Notes: generated by a model not told the origin, from the sequence alone. A DNA stretch of 7,168 nt from CAZLYK01 sp964563495 (GCA_964563495.1 CAZLYK010000209.1:1-7168); one strand, 5' to 3'. Positions 1 to 6,598 are shown, counted from the first letter of the stretch. A program made the numbers and translations.

Positions 1-216
1 GGGCGCCCCGCCCGCAGGTTCCGGCGAAGAGACTGATCATTAACCTGTGCGGGCGCCCCGCCCGCAGGTTCCGGCGAAGAGACTGATCATTAACCTGTGC
101 GAGCGCCCCGCCCGCAGGTTCCGGCGAAGAGACTGATCATTAACCTGTGCGGGCGCCCCGCCCGCAGGTTCCGGCGAAGAGACTGATCATTAACCTGTGC
201 GGGCGGGGCGCCCGCG
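1..216. repeat. Tandem array of a 50-bp unit (four copies plus an inverted closing core)
   Basis: Four head-to-tail copies of an exact 50-bp unit occupy 1-50, 51-100, 101-150 and 151-200. The only difference seen between copies is G to A at 102. There is no unique spacer, so this is not CRISPR. Each junction (42-70, 92-120, 142-170) can fold into a hairpin: an 8-bp stem TGCGGGCG/CGCCCGCA around a CCC loop, extended by AACC/GGTT across a 2-nt bulge. The change at 102 puts an A-C mismatch into the second hairpin. After copy four the core appears once in inverted orientation (198-215), with a GGG loop. Each unit also carries CAGGTT...AACCTG and a TGATCA palindrome. The array probably extends left of the window. 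It resembles REP/BIME-type intergenic palindromes, but I cannot assign a family or function. Confidence 0.9.
149..215. repeat. 18-bp inverted repeat closing the array
   Basis: Bases 149-166 and 198-215 are exact reverse complements over 18 bp, separated by 31 nt. Each arm is itself a near-palindrome (7-8 bp GC stem, 3-nt loop), so alternative folds compete: two small hairpins or one long stem. No T-tract follows on either strand, so it is a poor intrinsic terminator, although it lies downstream of the 3' end of the minus-strand transporter gene. Confidence 0.8.
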
Positions 217-356
217 TACCCAGGCTTTTCGTTCTTTTCAGGGTGTCGCTCGCGACATGCGCGACTCCTCAGAGAATTTACGGCGATTCGTACTTATTTT
301 AAAGTTCTTTTCTTACGCCCGCATCGCAGACTTAAACAGTGGCTTTAAAACGAGCT
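217..356. other. Non-coding spacer between the repeat array and the transporter gene
   Basis: This stretch is more AT-rich than the flanking DNA, especially about 280-350. I see no convincing reading frame, no tRNA-like fold and no intrinsic terminator for the minus-strand gene that ends at 357. An open frame at 197-388 starts inside the repeat and runs into the transporter 3' end; its translation resembles no protein I know. Confidence 0.5.
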
Positions 357-1586
357 CTAGTTGTGCGCTGTATCTTCGGCCGGGTTGATTCGGGAGCTGC
401 GGATGGCCAGAACAACGCCGATCGCGACGAGTAGGGAGCTGGCGATAAACGCGGCTCCCGGGACTTTGACCGGCGCTCGCGATGAGGTGAAATAACCGAA
501 CAGGCCGGTCGCCATCAGCGGGCCCAGAATCGCGGCCACGCTCTGGATGCTGCTCAATGTGCCCTGGACCGCGCCCTGCTCGGTGGCCGGGACTTTCCGG
601 CTGATCGCCGCCTGGATGGCGGGTCCTGCGATGCTGCCCAGACTGCCGACCACGATCATGGCGTAGAGCATCCATCCTCTTGGAACCAGCCCATACATAA
701 GGAAAGTGAACGAGCCGATAGTCAGCCCGACGATAATCGCCAGCCGCTCACCCAATTTACCGACCAGGGGTCCGGTCAATCCGCCAGAGATGATCGCGTA
801 CATGACGCCGACGAGAGCGAGTGAAAGGCCATTGTCGAACTCGGTCCAGTTGAAGCGATAGATCGTGTAGAGGACCCAGGTGCTCGGCAGCGAGTCGTGT
901 GCCAGTCGCTCAAGAGCGATGATGGCGGTCAATCCCAGCACCACCGGATAACGCCCCAGCCTGCCGAGCGAGGAGAGGGGGTTGGCGCGGCGCCACTCGA
1001 ATGGGCGGCGATGATCTTTGGAGAGCGATTCGGGCAAGACAAAAAATCCATAGAGCGCGTTACATAGATTCAAGACGGCCGCAACCATAAAAGGCAACCG
1101 CAGACCATACGCACCGAGCAAACCGCCGGCTGCCGGTCCGACCACGAACCCTACGCCAAAGCACGCGCCGATCAAGCCGAAGTTGCGTGCGCGCAGCTCA
1201 GGCGGGCTGACATCGGCGATATAGGCGCTGGCAGCAGAGATATTTGCTCCGGTAATTCCGGCGATCGCACGTCCGATGAAGAGCCAGAGCAGGCTCGGCG
1301 CGAAAGCCATGAGCAGGTAATCCAGTCCGGCCCCGAGCAACGACATCAAAATTATCGGTCGTCGCCCGTAAGCGTCGCTGAGATTCCCCAGAACCGGCGC
1401 GAAAAGAAACTGCATCAGTGCATACGAGGCGACAAACCAGCCGAAGATCGTCGCCCCGGAGCTCAGGTCTCCGCCGTACATGGTGGTTACCAACCTGGGC
1501 AGGACCGGGATGATCAGCCCGATGCCGAGCATATCCAGCAAGACAGTGATGATGATGAAAGGCATGGCGGCCTGTTTAAAGGGCAT
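357..1586 (-). CDS. MFS transporter, TetA-like (DHA1/TCR family)
   Basis: This encodes a 409-aa inner-membrane drug/H+ antiporter-type permease with about 12 hydrophobic segments and a central cytoplasmic loop near residues 187-212. The N-half is strikingly TetA-like: D18 in a GIGLIIPVLP segment, motif A GNLSDAYGRRP (67-77), LDY with D89, GRAIAGITG (105-113), and motif C GVGFVVGP (144-151). Length matches TetA (about 400 aa). The C-half also aligns (PRGWM; GxVQG), but positions matching TetA(B) H257, Q261 and D285 are Y263, S267 and G291. From the known role of those residues I infer that tetracycline is unlikely to be the substrate; the real one is unknown. The chosen ATG has AGGAGA on the minus strand 5 nt upstream (1592-1597). 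Met8 is a weaker alternative start. It is divergent from tdh. Confidence 0.9.
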   Translation of the reverse strand: MPFKQAAMPFIIITVLLDMLGIGLIIPVLPRLVTTMYGGDLSSGATIFGWFVASYALMQFLFAPVLGNLSDAYGRRPIILMSLLGAGLDYLLMAFAPSLLWLFIGRAIAGITGANISAASAYIADVSPPELRARNFGLIGACFGVGFVVGPAAGGLLGAYGLRLPFMVAAVLNLCNALYGFFVLPESLSKDHRRPFEWRRANPLSSLGRLGRYPVVLGLTAIIALERLAHDSLPSTWVLYTIYRFNWTEFDNGLSLALVGVMYAIISGGLTGPLVGKLGERLAIIVGLTIGSFTFLMYGLVPRGWMLYAMIVVGSLGSIAGPAIQAAISRKVPATEQGAVQGTLSSIQSVAAILGPLMATGLFGYFTSSRAPVKVPGAAFIASSLLVAIGVVLAIRSSRINPAEDTAHN

Positions 1587-1689
1587 TCGTCTCTCCTCGA
1601 ATTCTGACCATCGATTGAGTTTTTATCTATTGCCTGCTATTAGGAAGCATGTCAATTGGTTGACCGCACTTTTTCAAAGGGGAAGATTA
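1587..1689. promoter_or_regulatory. Divergent intergenic region between the MFS gene and tdh
   Basis: All control signals for both divergent genes should lie in these 103 bp. On the plus strand, TTGAGT (1615-1620) and TATTAG (1638-1643) are spaced 17 nt, each 4/6 to the sigma-70 consensus, placing a start near 1650 for tdh-kbl. On the minus strand, a perfect TTGACA lies at 1655-1650, but the best -10 at suitable spacing is poor (AATAGA, 1631-1626). The two candidates overlap, so they could interfere. The tdh ribosome site is AAGGGGA (1677-1683). Calls rest on pattern matching only. Confidence 0.4.
1651..1664. promoter_or_regulatory. Operator-like palindrome GTCAA-N4-TTGAC
   Basis: A perfect 5-bp inverted repeat with a 4-nt centre sits between the divergent genes. 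It lies just downstream of the candidate tdh -10 box and covers the minus-strand TTGACA. Its size and position suit a dimeric repressor that could control one or both genes. No regulator gene is adjacent in the window, and a 5-bp half-site could occur by chance. Confidence 0.3.
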
Positions 1690-2886
1690 ATGAAAGCACT
1701 GCAAAAAGTCAGGCTCAATGAAGAGGGCTTGCAATACGTCGAGGGCTATCCCGAGCCGAGAATCCAGCCGGGAGAGATCAAGGTCCGCGTCATCGCGGCG
1801 GGCATCTGCGGGACGGATTATGGGATTTATCACTCTCCGACACGGCGCGGGATTCAGGATGAGATGCTCCGCCATCTGGGCGGCGACGCGAGCCGGTTCC
1901 ATCCGCTGGTGATCGGCCACGAATTCTGTGGAGAGGTGGTCGAGGTCGGGGCCGGCGTGCCGAAAGACCTGGTCTCGATCGGTGATTACGTGACCAGCGA
2001 GATGCATATCGCCTGCGGTTACTGCCATCAGTGCATGACCGGACGCAAGCACGTCTGCCAGAACGTCCGGGTCAAGGGCGTGCATATGGACGGGACCTTC
2101 GCCAACTATGTTGCAGTGCCGAGCGAGAACCTGATCAACCTCGAGCGTTTCGGCGGGAAGGCCATGATCCCGCCTCGATTCGGGGCTTTTCTAGATGCAC
2201 TGGGCAACGCCGTCCACACGGTGATGGAAGGCGACGTTTCGGGCAAGACGGTGGCGATTCTGGGATGCGGGACCCAGGGGATGATGGCGACGGCGGTGGC
2301 GCGGGCGCTCGGAGCCACGCGGATCTACGTGACCGACTTTTCGAGCAACCTCGGCGGGATAGATTCGGGGCATCTGGCCAGGAGGTTCTCGACCGCCCGC
2401 GAGATGGGAGCGGATTATTGCTTCGACACCAACGAGAAGAACGCTCCCGGGCAGAGGCAGGAATTTCTCGAACACATGCACAACGAGCACGGCGGAGGAG
2501 TCGACGTGGTGCTCGAGATGAGCGGATCGGAGGCCGCCTACAATGACGCCGGAAAGGTCGTCAAAAACGGCGGACAGATTATGCTGCTGGGCATTCCATC
2601 ACGCCCGCTCACGTCGTTCGATGTCGGGAATTACATAGTCTGGAAGGGCGTCACCATGCGCGGGATCTTCGGCCGCCGGATGTTCGATACCTGGTACACC
2701 ATGCTCGATCTGCTGGCGGCGGACAAATCGGGGCTCAAGGTAAAACTCGACAAGATCATCGCGCCCGAGCTGGTGGCGCTGGAGAATTTCGAGCGGGGCT
2801 TTGAGATGGTCCGCTCGCAGGAAGCGGTCAAGGTTCTGCTCACGCCCGAGCCGACCGCCAAACTGGCAACCACACTGGAGGCCTGA
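1690..2886 (+). CDS. tdh: L-threonine 3-dehydrogenase (zinc-dependent, NAD-binding)
   Basis: This is a cytosolic medium-chain dehydrogenase that oxidises L-threonine to 2-amino-3-ketobutyrate with NAD+. Catalytic-zinc motifs are C40-G-T-D and G-H77-E78. The structural zinc site is C109/C112/C115/C123, as in E. coli Tdh. GNAVHT (172-177), the Rossmann GCGTQG (192-197) with D216 ending strand 2, and GIFGRRMFDTWY near the C-terminus are Tdh hallmarks. At 398 aa it exceeds the usual 341. Extra residues lie at about 48-70 before GHE, at about 217-235 after D216, and at the C-terminus. The E. coli active-site His43 aligns with G45. The ATG at 1690 follows AAGGGGA. An upstream in-frame extension to 1480 overlaps the divergent transporter and lacks family similarity. 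The kbl neighbour supports the call; a related polyol or alcohol dehydrogenase is the alternative. Confidence 0.85.
   Translation: MKALQKVRLNEEGLQYVEGYPEPRIQPGEIKVRVIAAGICGTDYGIYHSPTRRGIQDEMLRHLGGDASRFHPLVIGHEFCGEVVEVGAGVPKDLVSIGDYVTSEMHIACGYCHQCMTGRKHVCQNVRVKGVHMDGTFANYVAVPSENLINLERFGGKAMIPPRFGAFLDALGNAVHTVMEGDVSGKTVAILGCGTQGMMATAVARALGATRIYVTDFSSNLGGIDSGHLARRFSTAREMGADYCFDTNEKNAPGQRQEFLEHMHNEHGGGVDVVLEMSGSEAAYNDAGKVVKNGGQIMLLGIPSRPLTSFDVGNYIVWKGVTMRGIFGRRMFDTWYTMLDLLAADKSGLKVKLDKIIAPELVALENFERGFEMVRSQEAVKVLLTPEPTAKLATTLEA
2877..2881 (+). promoter_or_regulatory. Ribosome binding site of kbl inside the tdh 3' end
   Basis: GGAGG lies five bases before the kbl ATG and within the last codons of tdh. 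The tdh stop TGA (2884-2886) directly abuts the kbl start at 2887, so termination and reinitiation are likely coupled. Confidence 0.7.
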
Positions 2887-4116
2887 ATGAATCCCGAGCA
2901 GCTTTACGCCACCTTGCAGCAGGAACTCGACAAGTTCGAGACTGAAAAAACCTTCAAATACGAGGTCCCGCTCGAGAGCGAGCAGGGCGGGATCGTCAAA
3001 GTCAACGGGCGCGATTGTGTCATGCTGGCGTCGAACAACTATCTCGGCCTGGCCAATCACCCGCAGGTCAAGCAGGCGGCTCATCGCGGTTTGGATGAAT
3101 GGGGATTCGGGTTGTCGTCGGTCCGCTTCATCTGCGGCACTCAGCCGATACACCTGGAGCTGGAGAGCCGGATCGCCGGGTTTGTCGGCTGCGAGGCGGC
3201 GATCCTGCATTCATCCTGTTTCGCCGCCAACGAAGCGTTCTTCACCGGGCTCTACGCCAACGATTTCGGCCAGACCCAATACGAGGACGTGATCTACAGC
3301 GACCAGTTCAATCACGCGAGCATCATTGACGGCGTCAGGCTCTGTCGCGGAGTCGCCAAGCAGACGGCCTCGAGGCTCTATCGCAATCGCGACGTCGAGC
3401 ACCTCCGCCAGATGCTGGAAGAGGATCGCGACCGGAACTATCGAATCAAGGTCATCGCCACCGACGGCGTCTTTTCGATGGAGGGTCACCTGGCGCCGCT
3501 GCCCGAGCTGGTTCAACTGGCGCGCGATTACGGCGCCCTGCTCTTCGTCGACGAATCGCACGCCTCCGGAGTGCTCGGTCAGACCGGGCGCGGAACTCCC
3601 GAGGAACTGGGCGTCCACGGGCAGATCGACGTCATGACCGGGACGTTCGGCAAGGCTTTGGGCGGCGCCTCGGGCGGGTTCATCGCCGGGCGGCGCGAGC
3701 TGATCGAGTTTCTCCGCCAGAGATCGCGCCCTTACACTTTCTCCAACAGCATGCCGCCCTCGGTCGTGACGGCCTCGATCGCGGCGCTCGATCTGATCGA
3801 AACCAACCCCTCGATCGTCGAGCGATTGCGCGAGAACACCGATTATTTCCGCCGTGAAATTGTCCGGGCCGGGTTCAGGATTCTCGAAGGACGACATCCG
3901 ATCGTCCCGGTCATGCTCGGCGAAGCCGCGCTGGCGCAGGAGATGAGCCGCGAACTCCTGAACGAGGGTGTCTACATCAAAGGGCTCTGGTATCCGGTCG
4001 TCCCGAAAGGCGAGGCCCGCTTGCGCGCCCAAATTTCAGCCGCGCATACGATCCAGGACCTGGAACGCGCGGTCGAAGCGTTCAAGCTCGCCGGCCGCCG
4101 GCTCGGGGTTAAATAG
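2887..4116 (+). CDS. kbl: 2-amino-3-ketobutyrate CoA ligase (glycine C-acetyltransferase)
   Basis: This PLP enzyme of the alpha-oxoamine synthase family splits 2-amino-3-ketobutyrate with CoA into glycine and acetyl-CoA, completing threonine breakdown begun by Tdh. At 409 aa it is close to E. coli Kbl (398). Visible signatures are ASNNYLGLANHP near 48-59, H143 in FNHASIIDG (PLP-stacking His), ATDGVFSMEG, and D222-E-S-H225 (D222 to the pyridine nitrogen). K256 in TGTFGKALGGASGG is the Schiff-base Lys. RSRPYTFSNS and the C-terminal YPVVPKGEARLRAQISAAHT follow. The last two favour Kbl over BioF or ALA synthase. A small insertion near 120-135 and FAAN in place of FDAN (112-115) are minor differences. 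The gene is fused stop-to-start to tdh, with its own GGAGG. Confidence 0.95.
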   Translation: MNPEQLYATLQQELDKFETEKTFKYEVPLESEQGGIVKVNGRDCVMLASNNYLGLANHPQVKQAAHRGLDEWGFGLSSVRFICGTQPIHLELESRIAGFVGCEAAILHSSCFAANEAFFTGLYANDFGQTQYEDVIYSDQFNHASIIDGVRLCRGVAKQTASRLYRNRDVEHLRQMLEEDRDRNYRIKVIATDGVFSMEGHLAPLPELVQLARDYGALLFVDESHASGVLGQTGRGTPEELGVHGQIDVMTGTFGKALGGASGGFIAGRRELIEFLRQRSRPYTFSNSMPPSVVTASIAALDLIETNPSIVERLRENTDYFRREIVRAGFRILEGRHPIVPVMLGEAALAQEMSRELLNEGVYIKGLWYPVVPKGEARLRAQISAAHTIQDLERAVEAFKLAGRRLGVK

Positions 4117-4240
4117 ACAGGATCGATCAGATTTTTTGCAAGCTCGACCTGACCGCGGACTCTCAATCAACTGGCATGCGAAGCGGGTTCTGTGTAGAAT
4201 GGCTAGTCGCTTATTCGCACAAGCGGAGGCTATTGCAGCT
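4117..4240 (+). promoter_or_regulatory. Intergenic region with a candidate promoter for the FHA gene
   Basis: CTGGCA (4171-4176, 4/6 to TTGACA) and TAGAAT (4195-4200, 5/6 to TATAAT) are 18 nt apart, predicting a start near 4207. GGAGG at 4225-4229 precedes the FHA-gene ATG at 4241 with an 11-nt gap, somewhat long. An in-frame ATG at 4199 overlaps the -10 box and has no ribosome site, which argues for the 4241 start. A T-run at about 4132-4137 after kbl has no strong hairpin before it, so I do not call a terminator. Confidence 0.45.
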
Positions 4241-4996
4241 ATGATCCGATGTTATCACTGCGGCACCGACAATCTCGATGGTTCCGAGTATTGTGACGAG
4301 TGCGGGAAGAAACTTAATCAGGCCGCGAATCCAGCGCGATCGGCCTACGTTCCGCCGCCGCAGTTGCGCGCTCCGGCGGCCAATCAACCTGTGCCGCCGC
4401 CGCCCTCATTCACGCGGGACACAGTCACGCCCAAACCGGCGACGCCTTACACTCCGCCTCCACCGCCGCCGGTGCAGCCGGCCGGTCAAACGGTCAATCC
4501 ACAGGCGGCCAATCCGCAACCCGTCACCAGCGTGGCGGCGCAGCAGAATCCGACAACCGCCTACCACGGCCCGGCCGGATCGCTGCGGGGAGGAGGCTTT
4601 AACGCCGAGAGCAGTCAAAATCAGGTCATGAGTAATGAGATTATGGAAAGCGGCGCATCCCAACAGATAAGGGCAAAACTGATCATCCAGCGCGGAGGCA
4701 AGATCGGCAAGGAATTCCCGATTATGGGAATCGACTCGATGATCGGCCGCTGGGACGCGGACGGAGGGATCTTCCCCGACATCGATCTCGACCAGGACGA
4801 TCCGGAGGCCAAGGTCTCGCGCCGTCACGCCAGGATATCGTTTCTCAACAACCAGTTTTTGATCGAGGACCTGGGCAGCACCAACGGCACCTTTATTAAC
4901 CGGGGTCCGCGCTTGTTGCCGGGCAACAAGCAGCCGCTCAACAACGGCGATGAGATCATCGTTGGCAAGACTTTTTTGAAATTTGTCCTGAGTTGA
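4241..4996 (+). CDS. Zinc-ribbon and FHA domain protein
   Basis: This 251-aa protein is probably cytosolic, with no signal peptide or membrane segment. An N-terminal zinc ribbon has C4, C7, C18 and C21 (CxxC-x10-CxxC). A Pro/Ala/Gln-rich, low-complexity linker with several Thr residues follows (about 28-140), including runs of four and six prolines. The C-terminal FHA domain (about 145-251) has G169-R170, S193-R-R-H196 and N215-G-T217, the conserved phosphothreonine-binding positions. FHA domains bind phosphothreonine peptides, so it is likely an adaptor or a substrate of the downstream kinase, whose FHA domain is closely related (IEDLGSxNGTF in both). The longer frame upstream overlaps kbl and lacks similarity. 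The specific function is unknown. Confidence 0.88.
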   Translation: MIRCYHCGTDNLDGSEYCDECGKKLNQAANPARSAYVPPPQLRAPAANQPVPPPPSFTRDTVTPKPATPYTPPPPPPVQPAGQTVNPQAANPQPVTSVAAQQNPTTAYHGPAGSLRGGGFNAESSQNQVMSNEIMESGASQQIRAKLIIQRGGKIGKEFPIMGIDSMIGRWDADGGIFPDIDLDQDDPEAKVSRRHARISFLNNQFLIEDLGSTNGTFINRGPRLLPGNKQPLNNGDEIIVGKTFLKFVLS

Positions 4997-5105
4997 AATC
5001 AGCGTGATGAATGATGGAAAGATGGATTAAGGGTGATGAAATGAGAGAGCCGCACTTCAAATTCATCAACCATCGGTCATCGCTCTTGGTTCATGATTTG
5101 TCGAT
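4997..5105 (+). other. Intergenic leader before the kinase gene
   Basis: The 109-bp gap contains two GTGATGAA direct repeats (5004-5011 and 5033-5040). I see no convincing promoter, no terminator, and no Shine-Dalgarno sequence before the kinase ATG. The short open frames in it have no recognisable product. It may simply be a leader within one transcript that starts upstream of the FHA gene. Confidence 0.35.
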
Positions 5106-6590
5106 ATGCCATTCTGTCCCGAATGTGGAGCGTCCACCACAGCCGGTGATCCATACTGCGGCGAATGCGGCTCGTGGCAGGACAGCCCGAATATTTTCAC
5201 GGTTCCACCGGCAGGACCCGCGGGGACCGGAGTTATGAGTATGACCGGATCCGGCAACACCCCAACAGGAATACAACTTGCCCCAGGTACGCTGCTCGTA
5301 GATCGCTATAAGATCGTCAAGCGGATCGGAGGCGGCGGGATGGGATCGGTCTACATGGCTGAGGATCAGAATCTCGCCAACCGTCCGGTTGCCGTCAAAG
5401 AGATGATCGAGATGTTCGCGGACGAGAGCGCCCGCTCCAAAGCGATCGAAGATTTCAAACGCGAAGCCGAACTCCTCGCCAAGCTCGATCACCCGTCGAT
5501 CCCGACGATCTACCAGTACTTTTTCGACACCAACCGTGGACGCTACTATCTCGTCATGAAGTACATCGACGGTGGCGACCTGGGGGCGCGCCAGAGGTCA
5601 ATGGGCGGGGTAGTCGACGAATTGACGGTGACCAAGTGGGCGATCGACACGTGTGATGTGCTCGATTACATCCATTCGCAGGTTCCGCCGATCATCTACC
5701 GCGACCTCAAACCGGCGAATCTCATGATCGACGCGCGGACCAACCGCGTCATGCTCGTCGATTTCGGGATCGCTCGATTTGTCGCGCCGACCCAGAAAGG
5801 GGTCACTGCGATCGGGACCATGGGCTATGCTCCGCCCGAGCTGTTTGCCGGAAATGTGGAGGCGCGTTCCGACATCTACTCGCTCGGGGCGACTATGTTC
5901 CACCTCCTGACGGGTCACGATCCGCAGGACAACCCGCTCTTGATCTTCGATTTCTCCAAGAATCCCAAACCGCGCCAGCTCAATCCGAACATCAGTCCGG
6001 AGATGGAAGAGCTGATCTGCCGCGCAGTCGAGCATAAACCGGAAAACCGTTTTGCCTCGGCCAGGGCTTTCGGGCAGGAATTGCAGAATCACCTGCGCTT
6101 TCTGCAGGAAGGGCGGCGGGGTGAGCCGGCGCCGGTCAACATCTTTGAGACCCAGCAGGCTTTCGGCTCGTTACACGCGTGCGTCAACTGCGGAAGAGAT
6201 CTCTCGGCCGATGATGTCTTTTGCGCCTATTGCGGAACCAGACAACCGGCCAAACGGACGACCGCCAGGCTGGTTGTCCTCGGCACCAACGAGATGTCGG
6301 CGCAATTTCAGCTCAACAGCGAGGGTGAAAGCCTGATTGGCCGCCTCGATCCGAATCGCGGCATACGTCCGGAAGTCGATCTCTCAAAATACGACCCGGC
6401 GGCTCGCGTCTCGCGCCGCCACGCGAAGATCGTCGCTCAGGGCAGCCAGTTCTTCATCGAGGATTTGGGCAGCGCGAACGGCACATTCGTGAACGGCTCG
6501 GTCAAGCTCTCGCAGGGCAAACCGCATATTCTGGTCAGCGGCGATGAGCTCAAACTCGGCGAGACGACGCTTAAATTCGTCGTCTCCTGA
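5106..6590 (+). CDS. Ser/Thr protein kinase with two zinc ribbons and a C-terminal FHA domain
   Basis: This 494-aa PknB-type (Hanks) kinase phosphorylates Ser/Thr of partner proteins. An N-terminal zinc ribbon has C4/C7/C18/C21. The kinase domain spans about 68-340, with glycine loop G75-GGGMG-SV82, VAVK K98, helix-C E120, Y198-R-D200-LK-x-x-N205 (Tyr replaces the usual His), D219-F-G and GTMGYAPPE. A second zinc ribbon has C359/C362/C373/C376. The FHA domain (about 387-494) has G412-R413, S436-R-R-H439 and N458-G-T460. All catalytic residues are present, so it should be active. No transmembrane segment is seen, unlike classic PknB, so it is predicted cytosolic. The ATG follows an in-frame TGA at 5094 by 9 nt, which rules out a longer form, but it lacks a ribosome site. 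Met44 (ATG 5235, GGGGA 8 nt upstream) could give a form without the first ribbon. Confidence 0.93.
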   Translation: MPFCPECGASTTAGDPYCGECGSWQDSPNIFTVPPAGPAGTGVMSMTGSGNTPTGIQLAPGTLLVDRYKIVKRIGGGGMGSVYMAEDQNLANRPVAVKEMIEMFADESARSKAIEDFKREAELLAKLDHPSIPTIYQYFFDTNRGRYYLVMKYIDGGDLGARQRSMGGVVDELTVTKWAIDTCDVLDYIHSQVPPIIYRDLKPANLMIDARTNRVMLVDFGIARFVAPTQKGVTAIGTMGYAPPELFAGNVEARSDIYSLGATMFHLLTGHDPQDNPLLIFDFSKNPKPRQLNPNISPEMEELICRAVEHKPENRFASARAFGQELQNHLRFLQEGRRGEPAPVNIFETQQAFGSLHACVNCGRDLSADDVFCAYCGTRQPAKRTTARLVVLGTNEMSAQFQLNSEGESLIGRLDPNRGIRPEVDLSKYDPAARVSRRHAKIVAQGSQFFIEDLGSANGTFVNGSVKLSQGKPHILVSGDELKLGETTLKFVVS

Positions 6591-6598
6591 CTTTTGCC

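Noticed and set aside
1..200. CRISPR-like regular repeats
   Set aside because: The 50-bp units are contiguous and near-identical along their whole length; there are no variable spacers and no cas genes in the window.
198..240. Intrinsic terminator formed by the inverted GC hairpin
   Set aside because: The stem is strong, but no T-tract follows immediately on either strand.
197..388. 63-codon plus-strand open frame after the repeat array
   Set aside because: It begins inside the repeat, overlaps the transporter 3' end, has no ribosome site and gives a composition unlike a real protein.
1480..1689. N-terminal extension of tdh to an ATG at 1480
   Set aside because: It is antisense to the transporter start, its translation does not resemble Tdh, and the ATG at 1690 has a ribosome site and begins MKAL like E. 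coli Tdh.
2599..4032. Long minus-strand open frames (2599-3210 and 3211-4032) opposite tdh and kbl
   Set aside because: They are shadows of strongly conserved plus-strand genes, a common effect of GC-rich codon use, and show no recognisable domain.
4117..4140. Intrinsic terminator after kbl
   Set aside because: There is a short T-run at about 4132-4137, but only a weak GATCGATC palindrome before it and no GC-rich stem.
3968..4240. N-terminal extension of the FHA protein into kbl
   Set aside because: It overlaps kbl in another frame and has low-complexity Arg/Ser-rich translation. The zinc ribbon begins directly after the ATG at 4241, with GGAGG upstream.
5011..5238. 75-codon plus-strand open frame across the FHA-kinase gap
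   Set aside because: It overlaps the kinase zinc-ribbon coding region in another frame, has no ribosome site and has no family resemblance.
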